DNA from: an uncultured Oscillospiraceae bacterium
GTDB lineage: Bacteria > Bacillota > Clostridia > Oscillospirales > Acutalibacteraceae
Direction: 5' to 3'
NCBI GenBank assembly: GCA_902478455.1
Contig: CABSLJ010000037.1
Span: 1-16,628, forward strand
Length of the DNA stretch: 16,628 nucleotides
Made by a program: the position numbers and the translations under genes. The notes below the pieces were generated by a model that was not told the origin of the DNA, did not search any database, and saw nothing but the letters and a program-made list of their open reading frames with translations. Below, piece after piece: positions 1-5,355 of this stretch; the stretch's first letter is position 1, and each line of letters begins with the position of its first letter.

Positions 1-3
1 CAT

Positions 4-79
<76 letters not shown>

Positions 80-80
80 A

Positions 81-127
81 GCAAAAAGCCTTGAAAACAT
101 CCTGTTTTCAAGGCTTTTTGCTTTTTT
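81..127 (+). terminator. Rho-independent terminator of tRNA-Ala
   Basis: A perfect 19-bp inverted repeat (81-99 with 103-121) encloses the 3-nt loop TCC and is followed by six T (122-127). It begins one base after the tRNA CCA end. The stem itself has A-rich and T-rich ends, so it might also stop transcription arriving from the right. Confidence 0.93.
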
Positions 128-581
128 CCTGTCTCTCGGTCGGTTTTAGATGAAGGGACCCTGTTTTGCGCCCTGTGTGTATGTGAAAGTATCGGCTGGA
201 AAACGGAATGGCTGCTATTTATGCCAAAGAGTCACGCCGTCCGCATGACAGTGATTGTCCATTGCGCATACGGATGAATTCCCTCCGATGCCATTCGAGA
301 GGGATCACGGAAATGCAAAATCATCGCGGTAGCTTTCTGTGTTGTCCGCGGCTGTGACGAGGAATCTTACATGCGTTCGGAATATGTATGACCGCCTCCT
401 TTTGGGAAGCGGTCTGGCCGCTGTATTTGGCGCTTTACGCCGGACCGCCTTCGGCCGACAGAGATTTGTGTGTCTGCTCCGTCGAGATCATCTCAGCATG
501 GCATAATTTTCCGCCTGGTTCCGGCGCGGGACGATAGCGAAGGCGTGGTTCAGCGCGCCGGCGCTTACGGATGCCGGAAGC
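128..581. other. Intergenic stretch, no gene recognised
   Basis: This is about 450 bases between the tRNA terminator and the stop codon of the Cys-rich small gene. Both strands were read for start codons behind a ribosome site, and only very short frames turned up. One small hairpin is visible (GACCGC/GCGGTC, 390-415). I see no tRNA, repeat array or clear terminator for the leftward small genes. Confidence 0.5.
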
Positions 582-806
582 TTACCAGCCGCAGCAGCCG
601 TTGTGTCTGCAGCCGCAGCCCGAGCCGGAAAACATGCCGGCTTCGGCAGCGTTCCAGCCATAACCCCAGTTGGCGGTGTTGGACGCCGCGGAACCGGGAG
701 AGACGGTATAGCTTACGGTGATGGGGATATACTCCGTTACGCTTCTGAAGTTTTCATTTGCGGCGCTTGCATTTCCAAACGTTGCTCCACAACCATTACA
801 GCACAT
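582..806 (-). CDS. Small Cys-rich protein of unknown function (74 aa)
   Basis: I do not recognise this family. The start at 806 is chosen because GGAGG lies 8 nt upstream of that ATG, while longer in-frame starts have no ribosome site. The protein has a peculiar layout. Cysteines sit only at the two ends: Cys2, Cys3 and Cys6 (MCCNGCG) and Cys64, Cys66, Cys71 and Cys72 (CGCRHNGCCGW). Between them are 57 Cys-free residues, including a beta-like stretch (SVTEYIPITVSYTV, about 22-35) and a Gly/Asn/Ala-rich part. There is no signal peptide or membrane segment. The ends could bind metal or form disulfide cross-links, as in coat or spore-layer proteins, but that is inference. It lies 166 bp downstream of a zinc-ribbon gene on the same strand, and no modification enzyme is present in the window. 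Confidence refers to it being a real gene. Confidence 0.65.
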   Translation of the reverse strand: MCCNGCGATFGNASAANENFRSVTEYIPITVSYTVSPGSAASNTANWGYGWNAAEAGMFSGSGCGCRHNGCCGW

Positions 807-972
807 ACAAGATTCCTCCGTAGAACTTGATTTGCGGGACTTGTCCTCGCAGTACAAGCTATGTCGAAAGCGGATGGAAGGTTCCTGATTTTTGGCCGGC
901 AGGTTTATCGCGTCCGTTTTTCCGCCGCGCCATGCTGTATTTTCGGTTGGAGCATCCGCAAGGGTTGACGCG

Positions 973-1293
973 TCAGATGGGATATTTTTTGTCCCAACGG
1001 CGCACACAGGAGGGCAGCGAGCAGGATACTTTGCCCCGCGTCCGGTCAATGTTACGGACCCACAGACAGCCCGAGCAGCGTTTCAGCGCCTGTTCCTGTT
1101 GGATGGTTGCCTTTTGTCTGGCTTTTGTGTGCTTTTCATCCTTTCGGAGCTGTTCTTTCAGCCGTTTGATCCGTTCGTTGTAAGTCAGCTCTTTGGGAAG
1201 CCCGGCGATCCGTTCCTTGCAGGCCGGGCAGATCGACGTCCTCTTTTGACTGCCGTAGGTTTGATTGCACACGATGCATTTGAGATGAAGCAT
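973..1293 (-). CDS. Double zinc-ribbon small protein, unknown function (106 aa)
   Basis: The ATG at 1293 follows GAGGAGG with 8 nt spacing, so the longer upstream frame is discarded. Two Cys4 clusters are visible. The N-terminal one, C6-x2-C9-x12-C22-x2-C25, is a textbook zinc-ribbon knuckle pair. The C-terminal one, C73-x2-C76-x14-C91-x4-C96, is a looser second site. Between them, residues 34-71 are rich in Lys, Arg, Glu and Gln and should form one long charged helix. The end is basic (RRWDKKYPI). The architecture of ribbon, helix and ribbon suggests nucleic-acid or protein contact in the cytoplasm, but no named family is assigned. It precedes the Cys-rich small gene on the same strand and may share its transcript. 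Its upstream DNA carries inverted repeats containing the motif AGGGCAA. Confidence 0.75.
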   Translation of the reverse strand: MLHLKCIVCNQTYGSQKRTSICPACKERIAGLPKELTYNERIKRLKEQLRKDEKHTKARQKATIQQEQALKRCSGCLWVRNIDRTRGKVSCSLPSCVRRWDKKYPI

Positions 1294-1365
1294 TTGCAAT
1301 TCCTCCTCATGTGAAAGGATAAGCAGGGTGGCTTGCCCTGTAGAAATCCATGCAAAAGGAGGAAA

Positions 1366-1387
1366 ATTTGCCCTCAATAGGGCAAAT
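1366..1387. promoter_or_regulatory. Perfect 9-bp inverted repeat upstream of the zinc-ribbon gene
   Basis: ATTTGCCCT and AGGGCAAAT are separated by CAAT, about 73 bp upstream of the zinc-ribbon start. It could be a dimeric repressor site or an RNA hairpin. The half-site AGGGCAA recurs at 1334-1340 (minus), closer to the gene. No regulator is assigned. Confidence 0.4.
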
Positions 1388-1552
1388 ACCTGAAAAAATT
1401 TCCGTGTCCGCTGTGGACGCTCGGTTCCCCGGGACGGAGGGGGAAGCGTCCGCTGAACAGACAGGGCAGTGGGAATCGGCGTCATTCCGCCGCTGAGATT
1501 CCCGTCTGGCAGCGAAATCTAAAGTGCCGCTGAGAAATATACGCTGTGAATG

Positions 1553-1585
1553 GACAAAGAGCACGCCGCAGGCGTGCTCTTTGTC
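1553..1585. terminator. Strong symmetrical hairpin, possible bidirectional terminator
   Basis: A perfect 15-bp stem (1553-1567 with 1571-1585) has the loop GCA. Each strand ends the GC core with TTTGTC, so only three T follow the core in either direction. The plus strand then continues with an A run, not a T run. It may act as a weak terminator both ways or as another structural element. It is not adjacent to a gene end that obviously needs it. Confidence 0.45.
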
Positions 1586-1623
1586 GAAAAAATAAGGAAA
1601 TGGAATAGAATTGGAAGAAGCAA

Positions 1624-1647
1624 AGCCTGCATGCGGGGGCGCAGGCT
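1624..1647. repeat. 7-bp inverted repeat AGCCTGC/GCAGGCT
   Basis: The arms at 1624-1630 and 1641-1647 are separated by a 10-nt G-rich loop. There is no T tract on either side. The role is unknown. Confidence 0.3.
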
Positions 1648-1674
1648 CAGTCCGCCTTTTCCAGACTCATCTTA

Positions 1675-1705
1675 ACAAATCGCAAAGAAAAAATCTTTGA
1701 TTTGT
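1675..1705. repeat. AT-rich inverted repeat upstream of the 44-aa gene
   Basis: ACAAAT-CG-CAAAGA (1675-1688) and TCTTTG-ATTTGT (1694-1705) pair over 12 bp with a 2-nt bulge and an A5 loop. It lies 130 bp upstream of the small plus-strand gene. It could be an operator or an RNA hairpin. No T tract follows on either strand. Confidence 0.35.
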
Positions 1706-1834
1706 GAAAAATCTTCCTGTCCGGCTGCACGGATTTCCTGCTTTTTCCGGACTTTTTGATCCGGCCGAAACAAGCAGGCGAATCCCCCGCCCTTTTTGGG
1801 CACACTAGAAGGGCAAGAGCAGGGAGGTGAAAAG

Positions 1835-1969
1835 ATGGCGGAATATTGCGTTGCACAGATTTCCGGCGATACGCAGGAGGAAATCACCCGCCTGGAGCAG
1901 CGGATCAAAAATGAGACGCAGCAGGAAATCGTGCTTGTCGCCTATGAGCCAGAGCAGACGGACCGTTGA
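1835..1969 (+). CDS. Small acidic protein of unknown function (44 aa)
   Basis: The gene is too short for routine gene callers but well formed. GGAGGTG precedes the ATG with 5 nt spacing, and the frame runs 44 codons to TGA. The product begins MAEYCVAQISGDTQEEITRL and continues with a charged, helix-prone stretch (about residues 13-31, rich in Glu, Gln and Arg) and an acidic tail ending YEPEQTDR. A single cysteine is at position 5. There is no signal peptide or membrane segment. I do not recognise the family. It faces the 54-residue small gene, with hairpins between them. Confidence 0.55.
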   Translation: MAEYCVAQISGDTQEEITRLEQRIKNETQQEIVLVAYEPEQTDR

Positions 1970-2029
1970 GACACCGCTTGAGCCTCTGGCGGAGGATCCC
2001 TTTGCATGGAACACAATTGGCTCTTTTCC

Positions 2030-2066
2030 GCGGCGTATTTCTCCAACAGAGGAGAAAGCACGCCGC
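2030..2066. repeat. Two-part stem-loop between the convergent small genes
   Basis: GCGGCGT (2030-2036) pairs with ACGCCGC (2060-2066), and TTTCTCC (2038-2044) pairs with GGAGAAA (2051-2057), with a small internal loop and a 6-nt apical loop. No T run follows on either strand, so it is not a canonical terminator, but it lies where the 44-residue gene's transcript should end. Confidence 0.4.
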
Positions 2067-2089
2067 AGCCGGAAAAACAGAGCCGCGCA

Positions 2090-2135
2090 AACCAGCCCGC
2101 CGTTGCCGGTTAGATCCGGTCCCGGCGGGCTGGTT
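2090..2135 (-). terminator. GC-rich hairpin downstream of the 54-aa gene
   Basis: A perfect 13-bp stem, AACCAGCCCGCCG (2090-2102) with CGGCGGGCTGGTT (2123-2135), surrounds an inner CCGG pairing. Read on the minus strand it lies 16 bp past the TAA of the 54-residue gene and is followed by TTTGC and, farther on, TTTTT. It is probably a terminator, perhaps used from both sides. Confidence 0.6.
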
Positions 2136-2151
2136 GCAATCGACAGGCCCG

Positions 2152-2316
2152 TTAGATATTTTCGAGCAGGTTGTCGGCATAACGCTGAAGCTCTTCGACG
2201 GTGCAGATCTCGTCGGCGCGGCCGGAGATAGCGTCTTGCACATAGCCGGGCAGGGAGAGAAAATACTGCGTTACCTCGGCGTCCTCCTCCAGCAGATCGT
2301 GAAGATCATTTGCCAT
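2152..2316 (-). CDS. Small acidic protein of unknown function (54 aa)
   Basis: The 54-codon frame starts at 2316, with GAGGTG 6 nt upstream of the ATG, and ends at TAA 2152. The sequence begins MANDLHDLLEEDAEVTQYFL and reads on through a turn (SLPGYVQDAISG) into a second amphipathic helix (CTVEELQRYADNLLENI). The fold is thus probably two short helices with many Asp and Glu, compact and cytoplasmic. One Cys is at about position 38. I do not assign a family. It is transcribed toward the 44-residue gene and away from VanW. A weak promoter-like pair (TTGTAA, 16 bp, TAAACT) lies just upstream on the minus strand. Confidence 0.6.
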   Translation of the reverse strand: MANDLHDLLEEDAEVTQYFLSLPGYVQDAISGRADEICTVEELQRYADNLLENI

Positions 2317-2363
2317 AGTTATCACCTCAGCGATAGTTTACGTGAAAAGGGGCGATTTACAAA

Positions 2364-2483
2364 ATGAAAATATTAGGATATCGGCGTGGAAAAAGCGCGA
2401 TGTCTTCCTCCTGCGGCCAACGCTGCCGCGCGCCTTGCCCCGATGCCGGAAGAAACAATGGGGGAATCACAAAATTCAAATAG
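2364..2483 (+). CDS. Doubtful short ORF (39 aa) with three cysteines
   Basis: ATG at 2364 opens 39 codons to TAG 2483, giving MKILGYRRGKSAMSSSCGQR and a continuation CRAPCPDAGRNNGGITKFK. An AAGGGG-like ribosome site is about 11 nt upstream, which is longer than ideal. The product is basic with three clustered cysteines. It may be a chance frame in leader DNA. I recognise no family. Confidence 0.2.
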   Translation: MKILGYRRGKSAMSSSCGQRCRAPCPDAGRNNGGITKFK

Positions 2484-2524
2484 TTAAAATCTATAAACCT
2501 CAGGTTACATTTGCGTCATTTTTA

Positions 2525-2553
2525 TTGAACCGGCTGTAAGTTTGTGTTATCTT
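2525..2553 (+). promoter_or_regulatory. Sigma-A promoter for the VanW gene
   Basis: The -35 TTGAAC (2525-2530) and -10 TATCTT (2548-2553) are 17 bp apart. Transcription would start near 2560, giving a leader of about 55 nt before the VanW start codon. Confidence 0.65.
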
Positions 2554-2616
2554 GAAGACAAGAAAAACGAAGGGAGGATGGGAACAGATTTCCTGTCTCC
2601 CGGCAAGGAGGTTGTC

Positions 2617-3480
2617 ATGAGAAGAAGAATGTTCTGCGAGCTGTCGCCTTTGACCTATCAGATATCGGTTCAGAAGGGGATCCTGCTGCGGCGCATCAAG
2701 GATTCTTTTGCCTCCAACCGGTTTGCGGAGACCAGGGAGGACGCGCCTCTGCCCTTTCTCGTCTATACCCACAAATCCCTCATCCGGCGCAGGCTCGGCA
2801 ACGTCAATATGGAGCTTCAGGAGAACAAGGCGGTGAATCTGGCGCTCGCCGCGCCGAAGATTGACCATATTCTGATCCGCCCGGGAGAGACCTTTTCTTT
2901 CTGGCGGCTGGTGGGCGATCCCTCGGCCAAAAACGGTTACAGGGAAGGGCTGACCATCTCGGTCAAGGGGATATCGCAGGGCATCGGCGGGGGAATGTGC
3001 CAGTTCACCAATCTGCTCCACTGGATGTTCCTTCATACGCCCCTGACCATTGAAGAGCACCATCATCACGACGGGGTGGACCTCTTCCCAGACTACAACC
3101 GCCAGATTCCCTTCGGCACAGGCACCTCGATTGTCTACAACTATGTGGATTACAGAGTCAAAAACAACACCGACGCGACCTATCAGATTGTCGTCTATAC
3201 CACGGATGAATATCTGTGCGGAGCGCTCCGGGCGGACCGGCCGCAGCCCTATAAATACCATATCAGGATGGAAAACGAATACTTTTCCCGGGAGGGCGGG
3301 ACGGTTTACCGCAACGGAAAGGTGATCCGCGAGACGATTGATCCCGTCACCGGGAACCGGATTCAGCGTGAGCTGCTGCGCACCAATCACGCAAAGGTGC
3401 TTTATGACACCTCTCATTTGAACGTGATCGATTCGGGCGACCGGCCGTACGTCCGTTGGGGCGTCTCAGAGGGCTGCTAA
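2617..3480 (+). CDS. VanW family protein (287 aa)
   Basis: The core VanW motif set is present: RPGETFSFWRLVG (about 88-100), the Gly-rich IGGGMCQFTNLL (about 123-134, Cys128), an unusual EEHHHHDG (146-153), and FGTGTSIVYNYVDYRVKN. VanW proteins were named from vanB-type vancomycin resistance clusters, but their biochemical role is unknown. Homologues without van genes are common in Clostridia, and the family is thought to act on the cell envelope. This short form has no signal peptide or membrane helix. The start at 2617 has AAGGAGG 5 nt upstream. An in-frame ATG at 2578 directly abuts its GGAGG and is unlikely. No vanA/B ligase, vanX or vanS/R lies nearby, so a resistance role should not be inferred. 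Confidence 0.9.
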   Translation: MRRRMFCELSPLTYQISVQKGILLRRIKDSFASNRFAETREDAPLPFLVYTHKSLIRRRLGNVNMELQENKAVNLALAAPKIDHILIRPGETFSFWRLVGDPSAKNGYREGLTISVKGISQGIGGGMCQFTNLLHWMFLHTPLTIEEHHHHDGVDLFPDYNRQIPFGTGTSIVYNYVDYRVKNNTDATYQIVVYTTDEYLCGALRADRPQPYKYHIRMENEYFSREGGTVYRNGKVIRETIDPVTGNRIQRELLRTNHAKVLYDTSHLNVIDSGDRPYVRWGVSEGC

Positions 3481-3503
3481 GCGGCGGCGCACTGTGCCGC
3501 GGC

Positions 3504-3519
3504 AGACGGCAAGCCGTCT
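3504..3519 (+). repeat. Short perfect hairpin after VanW
   Basis: AGACGGC and GCCGTCT are separated by AA, 24 bp past the VanW stop. It may help end transcription together with the larger hairpin at 3570-3610. Confidence 0.35.
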
Positions 3520-3569
3520 TGCGCACCGGGTAAGGCACGCGCTTTTCGGACCAATCCCCTCAACAGCCA

Positions 3570-3610
3570 AACCGCCCCCAACCGCGTTTATAATGCGGTT
3601 GGGGGCGGTT
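3570..3610. terminator. Bidirectional hairpin between VanW and DUF1846
   Basis: A perfect 16-bp stem (3570-3585 with 3595-3610) has a 9-nt loop, placed between the convergent VanW and DUF1846 genes, with its edge 31 bp from the DUF1846 stop. T tracts are short on both sides, but the very stable stem and location support a shared terminator. Confidence 0.65.
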
Positions 3611-3641
3611 GTATCGCAGAGACGGCGGGCGACGAAGCCGG

Positions 3642-5126
3642 TCAGCGGTGGTAGAGCTTTTTGGTCTGATACTGCGGCTCGCAGGTGAGGTTGACTCCCA
3701 GCTTGCGGAAGGTGGAATCGTCCACCTGGGAGAGAATGACCGAGGAATGAGCCTCACAGCCCCGCAGTTTGGGCAGCTGCCTGAGCGCCAGCTCGGCAGT
3801 GGGATTGGTGGCGGCGCTGATCGACAGAGCAATGAGAATTTCATCGGTGTGCAGCCGGGGATTGTGATTGCCGAGGCATTTGGTCTTGAGGTTCTGGATG
3901 GGCTCGATGACGATGGGGGAGATCAGGTGCATCTCGTCCTGAATGCCGCCGAGCGCCTTGAGCGCATTCAAAAGGACGGCGGCCGAGGCGCCCAGCAGAG
4001 AGGAGGTCTTGCCTGTGACCAGACGGCCGTCAGGCAGCTCAACGGCAGCTGCCGGCATGCCGGTTTGCTCGGCCTTGTCGAGCGCGGCGGAGACGACCGG
4101 CCGGTCCTTCACCGAAACGCCGGCCTGGTTCATCAGCAGCTCCACCTTGTAGACGGTGTCGGCGTCCACGCGCCCCTGACGGTGGTCGCACAGGGCATGG
4201 TAGTAACGGCGGACAATCTCGGCGCGGGAGGCCTTACAGACGATCTCATCGTCGGTGATGCAATTGCCCGCCATGTTGACCCCCATGTCGGTGGGGGAGC
4301 GGTAGGGGCTTTTGCCCGCTATCTTTTCAAAGATCGCGTTGAGGACGGGGAAGATTTCCACATCGCGGTTGTAGTTGACGGTGGTGACGCCGTAGGCCTC
4401 CAGATGGAAGGGGTCGATCATGTTGACGTCGTTGAGATCGGCGGTGGCGGCCTCGTAGGCGAGGTTGACCGGGTGCTTTAACGGCAGGTTCCAGATGGGA
4501 AAGGTTTCAAACTTGGCATAGCCGGCTTTGATGCCGCGGCGGTACTCGTGATAGAGCTGGCTTAAGCAGGTGGCCATTTTTCCGCTGCCCGGACCGGGGG
4601 CCGTAATGACCACCAGAGGGCGGGTGGTCTCTATGTATTCGTTCTTGCCGTACCCGTCGTCGCTGACAATCAGGGGAATGTTGCCGGGATAGCCGGCGAT
4701 GGGATAATGCATATACACCTTGATTCCCAGGCTCATCAGGCGGTTCTTGAAATGGTCCACGACGCTCTGCCCCGAATACTGGGCGATGACTACGCTGCCG
4801 ACGTAAAGGCCGATGCCCCGGAAGGCGTCAATCAAACGGAGCACGTCGAGATCATAGGTGATGCCGAGGTCCCCGCGCACCTTATTTTTCTCGATGTCGG
4901 TGGCGTTGATAACGATGACGATTTCGGCCTGGTCGGCAAGCTGCAGAAGCATGCGCACCTTGCTGTCCGGCTGAAAGCCGGGGAGCACGCGGGAGGCGTG
5001 GTAATCGTCGAAGAGCTTGCCGCCAAACTCCAGATAGAGCTTGTTGTCAAACTGTGAAATCCGGTTTAAGATGTGTTCGGATTGCATTTTCAGATACTTT
5101 TCGTTGTCAAATCCTATCCCATTCAT
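3642..5126 (-). CDS. DUF1846 domain-containing protein (494 aa)
   Basis: The start at 5126 gives MNGIGFDNEKYLKMQSEHIL, the typical opening of DUF1846 proteins, with GAGG 9 nt upstream. An 11-residue longer form lacks a good site. The length (494 aa) matches the family. Visible landmarks are an early Rossmann-like segment (AEIVIVINATDIEKNKVRGD), a Gly-rich loop APGPGSGK at about 176-183 followed by MATCLSQLYHE, and the conserved region KLRGCEAHSSVILSQVDDSTFRKLG near the end. The P-loop-like segment suggests nucleotide binding. Family function is uncharacterised to my knowledge, though structures of homologues exist. It is a single cytoplasmic gene with its own promoter, convergent with VanW and divergent from the Mrp ATPase. 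Confidence 0.93.
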   Translation of the reverse strand: MNGIGFDNEKYLKMQSEHILNRISQFDNKLYLEFGGKLFDDYHASRVLPGFQPDSKVRMLLQLADQAEIVIVINATDIEKNKVRGDLGITYDLDVLRLIDAFRGIGLYVGSVVIAQYSGQSVVDHFKNRLMSLGIKVYMHYPIAGYPGNIPLIVSDDGYGKNEYIETTRPLVVITAPGPGSGKMATCLSQLYHEYRRGIKAGYAKFETFPIWNLPLKHPVNLAYEAATADLNDVNMIDPFHLEAYGVTTVNYNRDVEIFPVLNAIFEKIAGKSPYRSPTDMGVNMAGNCITDDEIVCKASRAEIVRRYYHALCDHRQGRVDADTVYKVELLMNQAGVSVKDRPVVSAALDKAEQTGMPAAAVELPDGRLVTGKTSSLLGASAAVLLNALKALGGIQDEMHLISPIVIEPIQNLKTKCLGNHNPRLHTDEILIALSISAATNPTAELALRQLPKLRGCEAHSSVILSQVDDSTFRKLGVNLTCEPQYQTKKLYHR

Positions 5127-5169
5127 TTTTGCTAACCTCATTCTTTCCCATTCGAACATAACTGTTTCT

Positions 5170-5198
5170 ATTATAAAGAAGTTGAGAAAGGATTACAA
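5170..5198 (-). promoter_or_regulatory. Sigma-A promoter for the DUF1846 gene
   Basis: On the minus strand, -35 TTGTAA (5198-5193) and a perfect -10 TATAAT (5175-5170) are separated by 17 bp. The leader to the ATG at 5126 is about 37 nt. Confidence 0.75.
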
Positions 5199-5285
5199 CC
5201 GATATTCTCCGCCTGCGCGGATAAAATAATTGAAAATGGAGGCCCCCGCTTGGCAAAGATGCCGAGAGGCGCAAAAAAGGCGGCC

Positions 5286-5319
5286 GCCCTTGACACCGGC
5301 CCCCAAAAGGGCATATAAT
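5286..5319 (+). promoter_or_regulatory. Strong sigma-A promoter for the Mrp ATPase gene with overlapping inverted repeat
   Basis: Consensus -35 TTGACA (5290-5295) and consensus -10 TATAAT (5314-5319) have an 18-bp spacer. A 6-bp inverted repeat, GCCCTT (5286-5291) and AAGGGC (5307-5312), overlaps the -35 and fills the spacer. It could be a repressor site, but the short arms also fit chance. Confidence 0.85.
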
Positions 5320-5355
5320 AAAGCCGTTTGCAAGAAAGAAAAGGGAGATGTCATA

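Larger units (their letters stand above)
1294..1834. other. 541-bp intergenic region with several hairpins, no gene recognised
   Basis: This region separates the divergent zinc-ribbon gene and the 44-residue gene. It holds inverted repeats at 1324-1340, 1366-1387, 1553-1585, 1624-1647 and 1675-1705. Open frames exist on both strands but lack ribosome sites and coding character. One possible TTG-initiated frame of about 42 codons begins at 1368 behind AAGGAGG. I do not call it because the start codon lies inside the 1366-1387 hairpin and no family is recognisable. Confidence 0.5.
2317..2616. other. 300-bp divergent intergenic region before VanW
   Basis: This holds the start regions of the leftward 54-residue gene and the rightward VanW gene. 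It contains the VanW promoter, a leader with a short imperfect hairpin (about 2580-2602), and one doubtful small frame described separately. Confidence 0.5.

Noticed and set aside
470..721. Plus-strand frame of 83 codons
   Set aside because: It lies antisense to the Cys-rich small gene, is Arg/Ser-rich in the manner of a GC shadow, and has no ribosome site.
807..1049. N-terminal 81-codon extension of the Cys-rich gene
   Set aside because: The longer start has no ribosome site, overlaps the end of the zinc-ribbon gene, and the internal ATG at 806 has GGAGG at the right distance.
1368..1496. Plus TTG-initiated frame behind AAGGAGG
   Set aside because: The start codon lies inside a perfect hairpin, the product is short, and no family is seen. 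Kept only as a remark.
1307..1564. Minus frame of 85 codons containing CPVC
   Set aside because: No ribosome site, it runs through two hairpins, and it has no recognisable family. The single CPVC is not enough.
2617..3480. Vancomycin resistance determinant
   Set aside because: VanW alone does not confer resistance, and no ligase, dipeptidase or sensor gene is present.
3609..4481. 290-codon plus frame opposite the DUF1846 gene
   Set aside because: It is an antisense shadow. The composition is Gly/Val/Asp-rich low-information sequence and the minus strand encodes a clear family.
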